In this document: one piece after another, positions 34,327-41,586 of the stretch
Numbering within the stretch: the first letter of the stretch is position 1
Layout of the letters: each line of letters starts with the position of its first letter
Assembly (NCBI RefSeq): GCF_013912005.1
Contig: NZ_JACESB010000018.1
Location: 1-48,068 of the forward strand
Direction: 5' to 3'
Source of the DNA: Brevundimonas sp.
Lineage (GTDB): Bacteria > Pseudomonadota > Alphaproteobacteria > Caulobacterales > Caulobacteraceae
Length of the DNA: 48,068 nucleotides
Program-made: the position numbers and the translations under genes
Notes under the pieces: generated by a model
What the model saw: only the letters and a program-made list of their open reading frames with translations
The model's database searches: none
What the model was told of the DNA's origin: nothing

Positions 34327-35856
34327 TCAGCGCACCCGGTCGTAATAGGCCTCGATCAGGTCCAGCCGCTCCCGGAACGGGACGTCCTTCGCCACCGGAC
34401 CGTCGTTGGTGAATTCCAGCAGGCGGTCCGGCTCGGCCCGGAACTCCGGCCATGCCTGGCGCATCCCGCCGTTCGGGTCGCCCGTCGAGGCGAAGGTGGT
34501 CCAGTACCCGGCCATCTGGTCCGCCTGCCGCTGGTCCATCTCCGCCGTCGGCCACGGCGAGGCCTCCAGGTTGTCGAACACGTACTGCCGCTCCGAGGCG
34601 TGGGTCGCTCCCGCGTGCGGCTCGGGCATGGCGGCCGAGACCACGTCGAAGCGGTACAGCCACGTCGGGTGGCCGTTGCGCGCATGCAGCCGCGCCAGAC
34701 GCCGCGCCGGCTCGTTGAAGACCAGATCGCTCACCACCTGGGCGTCGTAGCCCTCCTGCCCCCCGTAGGCGCGCAGGAAGGCCGCCCGCTCCGCCGCCGT
34801 CATGGCGTCGTCGATGGCGCCGTAGGGGCTCAGCTCCGACGGCTTGATCCACCAGAACTCGGCGCTGTTCGTGCCGATGATGAAGGGCACGGCGGCCTCA
34901 CGGCCGGCCGCGAACGCCGCCTCCACGTCCTCCGCCACATAGACGCCGTCCCGCACCAGCACGTCGCCGCCATAGAAACTCGGCGCCGGGCGCAGGAAGG
35001 CCTCGGCCGGGACGGCCCGCAGCGCGTCCGCCGTCGTCGCGCCCAGGTCCGCGGCGAAGGCCTCGCCCCGGGCCTGCATCGACAGGCCCCCGTCGCGGCG
35101 GGGCGCGTCGACCGGCGTCCCCTCCTCCCGGCCGAGCCCCGACTGCACCACCGCCCGGTGAAACAGTCCCCGCGCCTCCGGCGAGATCATCAGCCGCGTC
35201 ACCAGCGCGCCGCCCGCCGACTCGCCGAAGACCGTCACATTGCCGGGGTCCCCGCCGAAGGCCGCCGCATTGTCCTGCACCCAGCGCAGGGCGGCCACCA
35301 CGTCCATCATCCCCCAGTTGGCCGCCGGCTCCCCCGGCCCCCGCTCCGCGGCCAGCGCCGGATGGTCGAAGAAGCCGAGCCGGCCCAGCCGGTAGTTCAG
35401 GGTCACCACCACCACGCCGCGGCGGGCCAGGCGGGTCCCGTCGTACAGGGCTGCGGTGCCCGAGCCGTTGTTCAGCCCGCCGCCGTGGATCCAGACCATC
35501 ACCGGCAGCGGGCCTTCCCGTCCGACCGGAGTCCAGACGTTCAGCGTCAGGCAGTCCTCGCTCATCGGCAGCGGCCCGACCCCGTTGTCGCCGTTGGCCG
35601 GCGGCTGCACGCAGATCGCCCCGTACGACGAGGCGTCCCGCGGCTCCGTCCACGCCTGCGGCGGCTGCGGCGGCCGCCAGCGCAGCGGGCCGACCGGGGG
35701 CGCCGCGTAGGGCAGGCCCCGGAAGGCGACCACGCCCTGCGCCGCCACGCCGGTCACCGGCCCCTGGGCCACCCGGGCTTCGACGGACTGCGCCTCTCCG
35801 GCGCCGGCGGGGGTGAGGGTCATCAGGGCGGCGACGAACAGACTGGTCAGGAACAT
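34327..35856 (-). CDS. Type B carboxylesterase, exported
   Basis: A 509-residue alpha/beta hydrolase of the carboxylesterase/para-nitrobenzyl esterase family. Signal peptide about 1-23 (MFLTSLFVAALMTLTPAGAG). The oxyanion hole HGGG is at 124-127, the nucleophile Ser213 in FGESAGGAL, and EDCLTLNVWTP and NVTVFGESAGG are family signatures. The catalytic His is likely in the EPHAGATHASE segment. It is convergent with the GH1 gene, 3 bp apart. It could remove acyl groups from plant glycosides taken up through the locus, but that is inference from position. Confidence 0.93.
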   Translation of the reverse strand: MFLTSLFVAALMTLTPAGAGEAQSVEARVAQGPVTGVAAQGVVAFRGLPYAAPPVGPLRWRPPQPPQAWTEPRDASSYGAICVQPPANGDNGVGPLPMSEDCLTLNVWTPVGREGPLPVMVWIHGGGLNNGSGTAALYDGTRLARRGVVVVTLNYRLGRLGFFDHPALAAERGPGEPAANWGMMDVVAALRWVQDNAAAFGGDPGNVTVFGESAGGALVTRLMISPEARGLFHRAVVQSGLGREEGTPVDAPRRDGGLSMQARGEAFAADLGATTADALRAVPAEAFLRPAPSFYGGDVLVRDGVYVAEDVEAAFAAGREAAVPFIIGTNSAEFWWIKPSELSPYGAIDDAMTAAERAAFLRAYGGQEGYDAQVVSDLVFNEPARRLARLHARNGHPTWLYRFDVVSAAMPEPHAGATHASERQYVFDNLEASPWPTAEMDQRQADQMAGYWTTFASTGDPNGGMRQAWPEFRAEPDRLLEFTNDGPVAKDVPFRERLDLIEAYYDRVR

Positions 35857-35954
35857 CCCGGGAGGATAACCGCTTCCGTGCGCGAGCCAATTCGATCTTC
35901 ACGCGAACCCGACGCGGCGTTGTGCGTTAGCGTGGCTGTACGGCGGGGCATCGC

Positions 35955-37472
35955 TTGAAAGAACTGGTGAAATCGGGGGCGCTGGACGCCGAACTGGCCG
36001 CCGCCTTCGAGGCGTCGCCGAACCCGTACATGCTGCTGACCCCGGACCTGCGCTACGCCGGGATGAACGCCGCCTATCTCGCCGCCGTGGGCGCGCGCCG
36101 CGAGGACCTGCTCGGCCGCCCGATCTTCGAGGTCTTCGATTCCGGCCCGACCGAGGACGGCCGCGCCAACGCGCGGCAGCTGCGCGCCTCCTTCGAGCGG
36201 GTGCTGCGCGAGGGCCGGCGCGACCACCTCGCCCTGATCCGCTACGCCATGCCCGCCGCCGGCCCCGACGGCGAGACGGTGCTGCAGGAGCGCTTCTGGT
36301 CGGCCACCCACACCCCGATCCGCGACGCCTCCGGCCGCATCATCTACATCCTCCAGCACACCACCGACATCACCGAGCTGGAGCAGCTCCGGCGGCGGGC
36401 CGCCGGGGCGGACCGCAAACGCGCCATCGACTCCATCCTCAGCGGCAATGTCCTGCAGCGGGCGGAGCACGTGCAGCAGGCCAATCGCGAGCTCGAGACC
36501 GAGCGCAACCGCCTGCTGGAAATGTTCATGCAGGCCCCCGGCTTCGTCGCCGTGCTGTCGGGACCGGACCACGTCTTCCAGATGTACAATCCGGCCTACG
36601 CCCAGCTCATCGGCCACCGCGACCTGGCGGGCAAGCCGGTCCGCGAGGCGCTGCCGGAGGTGGTGGGACAGGCCTACATCGGCCTGCTGGACGCCGTCTA
36701 CGCCACTGGCGAGCCGCACGAGGGGCGGGCCAGCCGGGTCGAACTCCAGCGCACGCCGGACGGGCCGCTGGAGACCGTCTGGCTGGATTTCATCTACCAG
36801 CCGATCCGCGACGACTCCCGCAACGTCGTCGGCATCTTCGTGCAGGGCCACGACGTCACCGAGACGGTGCTCTCGACCGAGCGCCAGAAGCTGATGATCG
36901 ACGAGCTGAACCACCGGGTGAAGAACACCCTGGCGACGGTGCAGTCGATCGCCATGCAGACGGCGCGGACGCACCGCGACCCCGTGGGGTTCGCCGAGAG
37001 CTTCCAGGCCCGCCTGCTCGCCCTGTCGCACACCCACGACCTGCTCACCCGCAGCCATTGGGAGGGCGCCGACCTGCGCGACGTGCTGGAGCACGAGACC
37101 AAGGCCCACGGGCCGCACCGGATCTCCCTCGTCGGCCCGCCGGTGGCGCTCGAGCCCGCCGCCGCCCTGTCGCTGGGCATGGTCTTCCACGAACTGGCCA
37201 CCAACGCGGCCAAGTACGGCGCCCTGTCGGTCCCCGAGGGCCGGGTGCTGGTCGACTGGGGCGTCAGCGACCAGACCAGTCCGGTCCTGCGCCTCGCCTG
37301 GCGCGAGGTCGGCGGCCCGCCGGTGCAGGCGCCGGAACGCCGCGGATTCGGCAGTCGGCTGATCGAACGCAACGTGCATCATGATCTGGCGGGCGTGGTC
37401 GAACTCGACTACGCACAAAGCGGTTTCAGTGCGGAGTTCTCGATCCCGCTGGACGGGAGGAGTCGACAATGA
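35955..37472 (+). CDS. PAS-domain HWE-family sensor histidine kinase
   Basis: A 505-residue cytoplasmic sensor kinase with no membrane segments. PAS 1 is at about 15-140 and PAS 2 at about 185-305, joined by a helix with a coiled-coil look (HVQQANRELETERNRLLEMF). The HWE/HisKA_2 phosphoacceptor is His320 in DELNHRVKNTLATVQSIA; the N-box is HELATNAAKYGALS and the diagnostic W-x-E is in LAWREVGG, followed by FGSRLIER. HWE kinases of Alphaproteobacteria often sense light or stress; there is no clear LOV cysteine here. Start TTG 35955 with GGGG upstream; an in-frame GTG at 35967 is possible. It overlaps the response-regulator gene by 4 bp. Confidence 0.93.
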   Translation: MKELVKSGALDAELAAAFEASPNPYMLLTPDLRYAGMNAAYLAAVGARREDLLGRPIFEVFDSGPTEDGRANARQLRASFERVLREGRRDHLALIRYAMPAAGPDGETVLQERFWSATHTPIRDASGRIIYILQHTTDITELEQLRRRAAGADRKRAIDSILSGNVLQRAEHVQQANRELETERNRLLEMFMQAPGFVAVLSGPDHVFQMYNPAYAQLIGHRDLAGKPVREALPEVVGQAYIGLLDAVYATGEPHEGRASRVELQRTPDGPLETVWLDFIYQPIRDDSRNVVGIFVQGHDVTETVLSTERQKLMIDELNHRVKNTLATVQSIAMQTARTHRDPVGFAESFQARLLALSHTHDLLTRSHWEGADLRDVLEHETKAHGPHRISLVGPPVALEPAAALSLGMVFHELATNAAKYGALSVPEGRVLVDWGVSDQTSPVLRLAWREVGGPPVQAPERRGFGSRLIERNVHHDLAGVVELDYAQSGFSAEFSIPLDGRSRQ

Positions 37473-37846
37473 GCGAGACGCTGACGGGACGCCGCATCCT
37501 GGTGGTGGAGGACGAGTCCCTCGTCGCCATGCTGCTGGAGACGATCCTCGAGGACATGGGCTGCACCCCGGTCGGACCGGCCGCGACGGTCGAGGACGGG
37601 CTGGGCTTCGCCACCGACGGCGAACGCCTCGACGCGGCCCTGCTCGACGTCAACGTGGCCGGCCGCCAGGTCTTCCCGGTGGCCGACGCCCTGAAGGCCG
37701 CGGGCGTGCCCTTCGTCTTCTCCACCGGCTACGGCGAGGGCGGCCTGCCCGACGAATGGCGCGGCCACGCCACCATCCAGAAGCCCTTCACCGAGGCCGC
37801 CGTCCGCGACGCCCTGATGAAGGCGATGGGTCAGGCGAACGTCTGA
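37469..37846 (+). CDS. Single-domain response regulator
   Basis: A 125-residue receiver with no output domain. The acidic pair is Glu14/Asp15, phosphoacceptor Asp60 in ALLDVNVAG, Thr86 in FSTGYGE and Lys105 in IQKPF. The start overlaps the HWE kinase stop by 4 bp, so it is the cognate partner. Without an output domain it probably acts as a phosphate relay or sink or binds another protein. Its stop is only 2 bp from the heptad inverted repeat. Confidence 0.93.
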   Translation: MSETLTGRRILVVEDESLVAMLLETILEDMGCTPVGPAATVEDGLGFATDGERLDAALLDVNVAGRQVFPVADALKAAGVPFVFSTGYGEGGLPDEWRGHATIQKPFTEAAVRDALMKAMGQANV

Positions 37847-37847
37847 A

Positions 37848-37967
37848 GCGGTAGGGCAACAGGCGGCAGGCAGCAGGCAGCAGGATCGACGACGGAGCTT
37901 CCTCCCCGTCGTCACCGGCCGCCGCCTCGAAGGTCCCGCCTGCTGCCTGCTGCCTGCTGCCTACCGC
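37848..37967. repeat. Heptad inverted repeat, copy 1
   Basis: The left arm (37848-37884) begins GCGGTAGG and continues as 7-bp units ending AGG (CAACAGG, CGGCAGG, CAGCAGG, CAGCAGG); AGG recurs at 37861, 37868, 37875 and 37882. The right arm (37939-37967) is the reverse complement pattern, with CCT at 37939, 37946, 37953 and 37960, ending CCTACCGC. The 54-bp spacer contains an 8-bp hairpin (37888-37895 with 37906-37913). It starts 2 bp after the response-regulator stop and its right end supplies the last two codons and stop of the oxidoreductase. A second element of the same design is at 39533-39623. Confidence 0.85.
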
Positions 37968-39532
37968 CCCAGATCCCTCATCACCGCCCGCGCCGCATTG
38001 TGCCCCGGGGCGCCGGTGACGCCGCCGCCGGGATGGGCGCCGGAGCCGCACAGATAGAGGCCGGGCACGGGCATCCGGTAGTCGGCGCAACCCAGCACCG
38101 GCCGGGCGCTGAACAGCTGGTCCAGGGTCAGCCGCCCGTGGAAGATGTCGCCGCCGACCAGGCCGAAGCGCCGCTCCAGATCGCGCGGCCCCAGCGCCAG
38201 CCGCCCCAGCACCGAGGCCCTGAACCCCGGCGCATGGGCCTCGACCGTGTCGATCATCAGATCGGCCACCGTGTCGCGGTGCGCGTCGCCCAGGGCCGGA
38301 TCGACATGCTGGCAGAACAGGCTGGCGACGTGCTGTCCCGGCGGAGCCAGGCTGTCGTCCAGGGTCGAGGGGATCAGCATCTCCACGATCGGCCGCGACG
38401 ACCAGCCGTTCAGCCGCGCCTCGGCGTGGGCCCGGTCCATATAGGCCAGCGACGGGGCCATGATGATCCCGGCCGTCAGGTGGTCCCCCGCCCCCGGCAG
38501 GGCGGTGAAGTCGGGCAGCTGCGACAGGGCCACGTTCATCCGGAACGTCCCCGAGCCGGACTGGTGGTTGCCGATCCGCTCGCGGAAGTCGGCCGGGACC
38601 ACGGCGTCGTCGACCAGCCGTTCGAACAGCAGGCGCGGATGCAGGTTCGAGACCACCGCCCGCGCCCGCACGACGTCGCCCGCCTCCGTCACCGCCCCGA
38701 CCGCCCGGCCCTTCTCGGTCAGCACCTCGGCGACGGGCGCCTCCAGCCGCACCTCCACCCCCTGTTCGGCGCAGGCCCGGGCCATGGCCTGGGTGATCGC
38801 CCCCATGCCGCCCAGGGCGTGACCCCAGACCCCCTTCCGCCCGTTCACCTCGCCGAACACGTGATGCAGCAGCACATAGGCCGAGCCCGGCGTGTACGGG
38901 CTGGCGTAGTTCCCCACCACGCTGTCGAAGCCGAACAGGGCCTTGATCGGGTCGCTCTCGAACCAGCCGTCCAGCCAGTCGCCGGCGGATTTGGTGAACA
39001 GGTCCAGCAGGTCGCGCCGGCCCTGCACGTCCAGCCCCGCCGCCTGCCGCCCCAGCGACGCCCCCTTCAGCAGCTCCGGCAGCATGGTCATCCAGCCGCC
39101 CTCCACCATGTTCGGCGGCGCCTTCAGGATCCAGTCGCGCAGGATCGCCGCAACCACCTCCAGCCGCCGCTCGTATTCCGGCAGCCGCTCCGCATCGCGG
39201 GCCGAGAATTTCGCCGCCTCCGCCGCGGTGCGCCCCTCCCCCGCCAGCAGATGCCGGCCGTCCTCCAGCGGCAGGAAGTTGGAGACCCGGCGCTCGACCA
39301 CGGCCAGGCCGTGCCGGGCCAGCGCCATGTCGGCGATGACCTTCGGATTGAGCAGGCTGACGGTGTAGCTGGCCGTGGAATTGCGGAAGCCGGGATGGAA
39401 TTCCTCCGTCACCGCCGCCCCGCCGACCACGTGCCGCCGCTCCAGCACCGTCACCTTCAGCCCGGCCCGCGCGAGATAGAAGGCGCAGACCAGGCCGTTA
39501 TGGCCCCCGCCGAGGATGACGACGTCTGTCAT
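37961..39532 (-). CDS. Phytoene-dehydrogenase-like FAD-dependent oxidoreductase
   Basis: A 523-residue flavoprotein of the CrtI/PYROXD2-like group. The N-terminal dinucleotide fold is VVILGGGHNGLVCAFYLARAGLKVTVLERR, followed by HVVGGAAVTEEFHPGFRNS. The C-terminal FAD motif is GLYLCGSGAHPGGGVTGAPGHNAARAVMRDL. No other carotenoid gene is near, so carotenoid desaturation should not be assumed; the PYROXD2-like subgroup has no settled reaction. Both ends of the gene touch a heptad inverted repeat: the last two codons plus stop lie in copy 1 and copy 2 begins 1 bp upstream of the ATG. The end of the DUF817 frame overlaps its start by 35 bp. Confidence 0.9.
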   Translation of the reverse strand: MTDVVILGGGHNGLVCAFYLARAGLKVTVLERRHVVGGAAVTEEFHPGFRNSTASYTVSLLNPKVIADMALARHGLAVVERRVSNFLPLEDGRHLLAGEGRTAAEAAKFSARDAERLPEYERRLEVVAAILRDWILKAPPNMVEGGWMTMLPELLKGASLGRQAAGLDVQGRRDLLDLFTKSAGDWLDGWFESDPIKALFGFDSVVGNYASPYTPGSAYVLLHHVFGEVNGRKGVWGHALGGMGAITQAMARACAEQGVEVRLEAPVAEVLTEKGRAVGAVTEAGDVVRARAVVSNLHPRLLFERLVDDAVVPADFRERIGNHQSGSGTFRMNVALSQLPDFTALPGAGDHLTAGIIMAPSLAYMDRAHAEARLNGWSSRPIVEMLIPSTLDDSLAPPGQHVASLFCQHVDPALGDAHRDTVADLMIDTVEAHAPGFRASVLGRLALGPRDLERRFGLVGGDIFHGRLTLDQLFSARPVLGCADYRMPVPGLYLCGSGAHPGGGVTGAPGHNAARAVMRDLGR

Positions 39533-40469
39533 GAGGTTCTTGGGTCCAGGGGCTAGGTTCCAGGGGGGAACGGCGACGCTGCAGACCCCTCCCTAGCACC
39601 TGGCCCCTATCCCCTAGAACCTCCTCTTCGGGCCGGTGCACCAGCGACACCAGCACGACCGACACGATCATCAGCAGGAACCAGCTCCCCAGCTTTTCCA
39701 GACCGACAGGCTGCCAGCCGTCCGCCTGTCCGGGGTAGGCCCAGGCGCGGCCGAAGGTGGCGAGGTTCTCGGCGATCCAGATGAACAGCGCGACGAGGAA
39801 ATAGCCTGCCAGCAGCGGCATGGCCCGCCGCCTCCGGTCCGCCGTGAAGTGGAACCAGCCGCGGCCGAACAGCAGCGCCGTAAGGGCGAACAGCGCCAGC
39901 CGCACATCCGGCAGCCAGTGGTGGGCGAAGAAGTTCACATAGATCGCCGCCGCCAGCAGCCAGGTCGTCCAAATGGGCGGATAGCGCGTCACCCGGATGT
40001 GGAAGATGCGCTGCACCCGCGCGATGTAGCTGCCGACGGCCGCATACATGAAGCCCGAGAACAGCGGCACGGCGCCGATGCGGAGCAGGCTCTCCTCCGG
40101 ATAGATCCACGAGCCGTGCGCGGTCTTGAACAGCTCCATCACCGTGCCGGCCAGGTGGAAGAGGAAGATGACCCGCGCCTCCTCCCAACTCTCGAGCCGG
40201 AAGGCCAGCATCGCCGCCTGGATCGCCACGGCCCCGACTACGAGGAAATCGTAGCGCGAGACCCGCGCTCCCTCCGGCCACCACAGGAAGGTGGCGACGA
40301 TCAGCGCCAGCATGGCCCCGCCGAACAGGCAGGCCCATCCCTGCTTCAGTCCGAACCAGAGGAGCTCGAAGACATAGCCCCGCCACCGCGCCCCGTCCGC
40401 CCACGCCTGGGCTTCGGTCAGAAGAAGGCGGCCCCGGGTTTCGAGGGGGAGGCGGCGTGCGTCGGTCAT
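39498..40469 (-). CDS. DUF817 family membrane protein with repeat-derived C terminus
   Basis: A 323-residue predicted membrane protein of family DUF817, function unknown. Seven to eight hydrophobic helices are seen between about 45 and 280, with conserved blocks LAGTVMELFKTAHGSWIYPEESLLRIGAVPLFSGFMYAAVGSYIARV and NFFAHHWLPDVR. Members normally end soon after the last helix; here a polar tail of about 45 residues after LVHRPEEE (LGDRGQVLGRGLQRRR and on) is translated straight through heptad inverted repeat 2 and into the start of the oxidoreductase gene. The tail therefore looks like an extension caused by the repeat, with loss of the original stop. Confidence 0.85.
   Translation of the reverse strand: MTDARRLPLETRGRLLLTEAQAWADGARWRGYVFELLWFGLKQGWACLFGGAMLALIVATFLWWPEGARVSRYDFLVVGAVAIQAAMLAFRLESWEEARVIFLFHLAGTVMELFKTAHGSWIYPEESLLRIGAVPLFSGFMYAAVGSYIARVQRIFHIRVTRYPPIWTTWLLAAAIYVNFFAHHWLPDVRLALFALTALLFGRGWFHFTADRRRRAMPLLAGYFLVALFIWIAENLATFGRAWAYPGQADGWQPVGLEKLGSWFLLMIVSVVLVSLVHRPEEEVLGDRGQVLGRGLQRRRSPLEPSPWTQEPHDRRRHPRRGP
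39533..39623. repeat. Heptad inverted repeat, copy 2
   Basis: The left arm has AGG (one TGG) at 39534, 39541, 39548, 39555 and 39562, an exact 7-bp period. The right arm has CCT at 39592, 39599, 39606, 39613 and 39620, again every 7 bp. The arms pair over about 36 bp, with both outer ends reading GAGGTTCT when drawn 5'-3' on opposite strands; heptads are AGGGGCT, AGGTTCC, AGGGGCC, AGGTGCT and similar. The spacer is about 20-25 bp. Unit sequence differs from copy 1, but heptad length, AGG phasing, inverted layout and contact with gene ends are the same. Confidence 0.85.
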
Positions 40470-40540
40470 GCGGCGACGCTAGCTGCGCCGACGGCCGCTT
40501 CTCATGAGCGGATCATGAGGAATTTCCGCGCGGGAAGCTC

Positions 40541-41002
40541 CTACCCCCGCCCGCGGTACGTCGGCACGCCCTGGTCCGGCAGCCACAGCCCCTCGGGCGC
40601 CGGGCCGGTCTGCCAGAAGACGTCGATCGGAATGCCGCCGCGCGGATACCAGTAGCCGCCGATGCGCAGCCACTTGGGGTGCAGCAGGTCGACCAGCCGC
40701 TTGCCGATGGCCACGGTGCAGTCCTCGTGGAAGGCGCCGTGGTTGCGGAAGCTGGTCAGGTACAGCTTCAGGCTCTTGGACTCGACCAGCCAGTCGCCCG
40801 GCGCATAGTCGATGACGATGTGGGCGAAGTCGGGCTGGCCCGTCACCGGGCACAGGCTGGTGAACTCGGGCGCCGTGAAGCGCGCCAGGTACAGCGTGTC
40901 CGCGTGCGGGTTCGGGACCCGCTCCAGCACGGCGGTTTCCGGACTGGTCGGCGCGGGGGTCATCTGGCCCAGCTGGTGCAGGCCGGAGGTGTCGGTGGTC
41001 AT
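40541..41002 (-). CDS. queF: NADPH-dependent 7-cyano-7-deazaguanine reductase QueF
   Basis: A 153-residue tunnelling-fold enzyme that reduces preQ0 to preQ1 in queuosine synthesis. Catalytic Cys51 lies in [12 protein letters not shown], the NADPH-binding ESKSLKLYL motif follows, and FHEDC carries the substrate-binding Glu. The short, single-domain (type I) form. No other queuosine gene is adjacent. I saw no preQ1-I riboswitch in the 93-bp leader. Confidence 0.95.
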   Translation of the reverse strand: MTTDTSGLHQLGQMTPAPTSPETAVLERVPNPHADTLYLARFTAPEFTSLCPVTGQPDFAHIVIDYAPGDWLVESKSLKLYLTSFRNHGAFHEDCTVAIGKRLVDLLHPKWLRIGGYWYPRGGIPIDVFWQTGPAPEGLWLPDQGVPTYRGRG

Positions 41003-41095
41003 GGGATGTCAGCCCGAAGCTGCCGAATGCCGGCGGGAAGGATGGCAGCCAGTAGCGCCATGCCCTGTGGTTTTCAAAGGGCGGCGCCGGCGCCG

Positions 41096-41431
41096 CTAGA
41101 GGGCGCGCGCTTCCAGTCGGGCGATCCACCGCGCCGCCCGCGCCTTCAACTCCATGTCCCGCGCCAGGAGGGAGGCGTCCTCCGGCAGCCGGTCCAGCTG
41201 TTCGAACCGGAAATCCGCCTCCTCATGCCTGTTCCACGCCGCCTGCAGGCTGCGGAACGGCGAGCTGCCCCGCCGCAACGCGAACCACAGGCCGTTCTGC
41301 TCGGTGTCGATGTGACGGCTCTGCCCCACCCACGCCTCGCCTGTCGCCGTGCAGATCACCGCGAACACGCCGGCGATGGTCTTGCGTTCCTTGTAGGCCG
41401 CAATGAGGGCCTTCCGATCCCGGGACGTCAT
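41096..41431 (-). CDS. GIY-YIG nuclease family protein
   Basis: A 111-residue protein with a compact GIY-YIG-like core: AGVFAVICTATGEAWVGQSRHI holds the two short strands (the GIY/YIG positions are degenerate, VFA and WVG), followed by a conserved-looking Arg and helix region RRGSSPFRSLQAAWNRH and EADFRFEQLDRL. Small stand-alone members like this are common in Caulobacterales; function unknown. ATG 41431 has a perfect AGGAGG; the longer frame to 41449 does not. It is divergent from the nitronate monooxygenase gene, with two ACCCGGGT palindromes upstream. Confidence 0.8.
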   Translation of the reverse strand: MTSRDRKALIAAYKERKTIAGVFAVICTATGEAWVGQSRHIDTEQNGLWFALRRGSSPFRSLQAAWNRHEEADFRFEQLDRLPEDASLLARDMELKARAARWIARLEARAL

Positions 41432-41445
41432 CCGGCCCCTCCTTT

Positions 41446-41482
41446 TCACCCGGGTGATATAGACGACGTTTCTACCCGGGTA
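41446..41482. promoter_or_regulatory. Paired ACCCGGGT palindromes, probable operator
   Basis: TCACCCGGGTGA (41446-41457) and TACCCGGGTA (41473-41482) are perfect palindromes sharing the core ACCCGGGT, 26 bp centre to centre. On the minus strand they flank a TATATC that could be the -10 of the GIY-YIG gene. Two phased copies of one palindrome strongly suggest a dimeric repressor (MarR or TetR like). No regulator gene is adjacent. Confidence 0.6.
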
Positions 41483-41586
41483 AATATCTCGGGCGAGGTT
41501 TCGCGTCGCGGCCGCGGCCGCGCGGCATTTGCCTTCCCCGGGGGCGCCCCGCTATCCGTAGCGAAAGACAACGCGGGGAGACGACC

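Noticed and set aside
37961-39532. Carotenoid biosynthesis cluster around the CrtI-like gene.
   Set aside because: No crtB, crtE, crtY or related gene is near, and the sequence fits the PYROXD2-like subgroup whose reaction is not settled.
37848-39623. Heptad repeats as a CRISPR array.
   Set aside because: Units are 7 bp with no spacers of constant length and no cas genes; the arms are inverted, not direct arrays.
40501-40518. Direct repeat TCATGAG with 11-bp spacing upstream of DUF817.
   Set aside because: Short and containing a palindromic TCATGA that overlaps ordinary promoter space; could be chance.
41003-41095. Possible preQ1 riboswitch before queF.
   Set aside because: I found no preQ1-I type loop or A-rich tail; only an imperfect GGCTGCC/GGCAGC pairing, too weak to call.
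41081-41096. 16-bp palindrome GCGGCGCCGGCGCCGC at the end of the GIY-YIG gene.
   Set aside because: Pure GC palindromes are frequent in this composition and no T run follows, so a terminator call is not supported.
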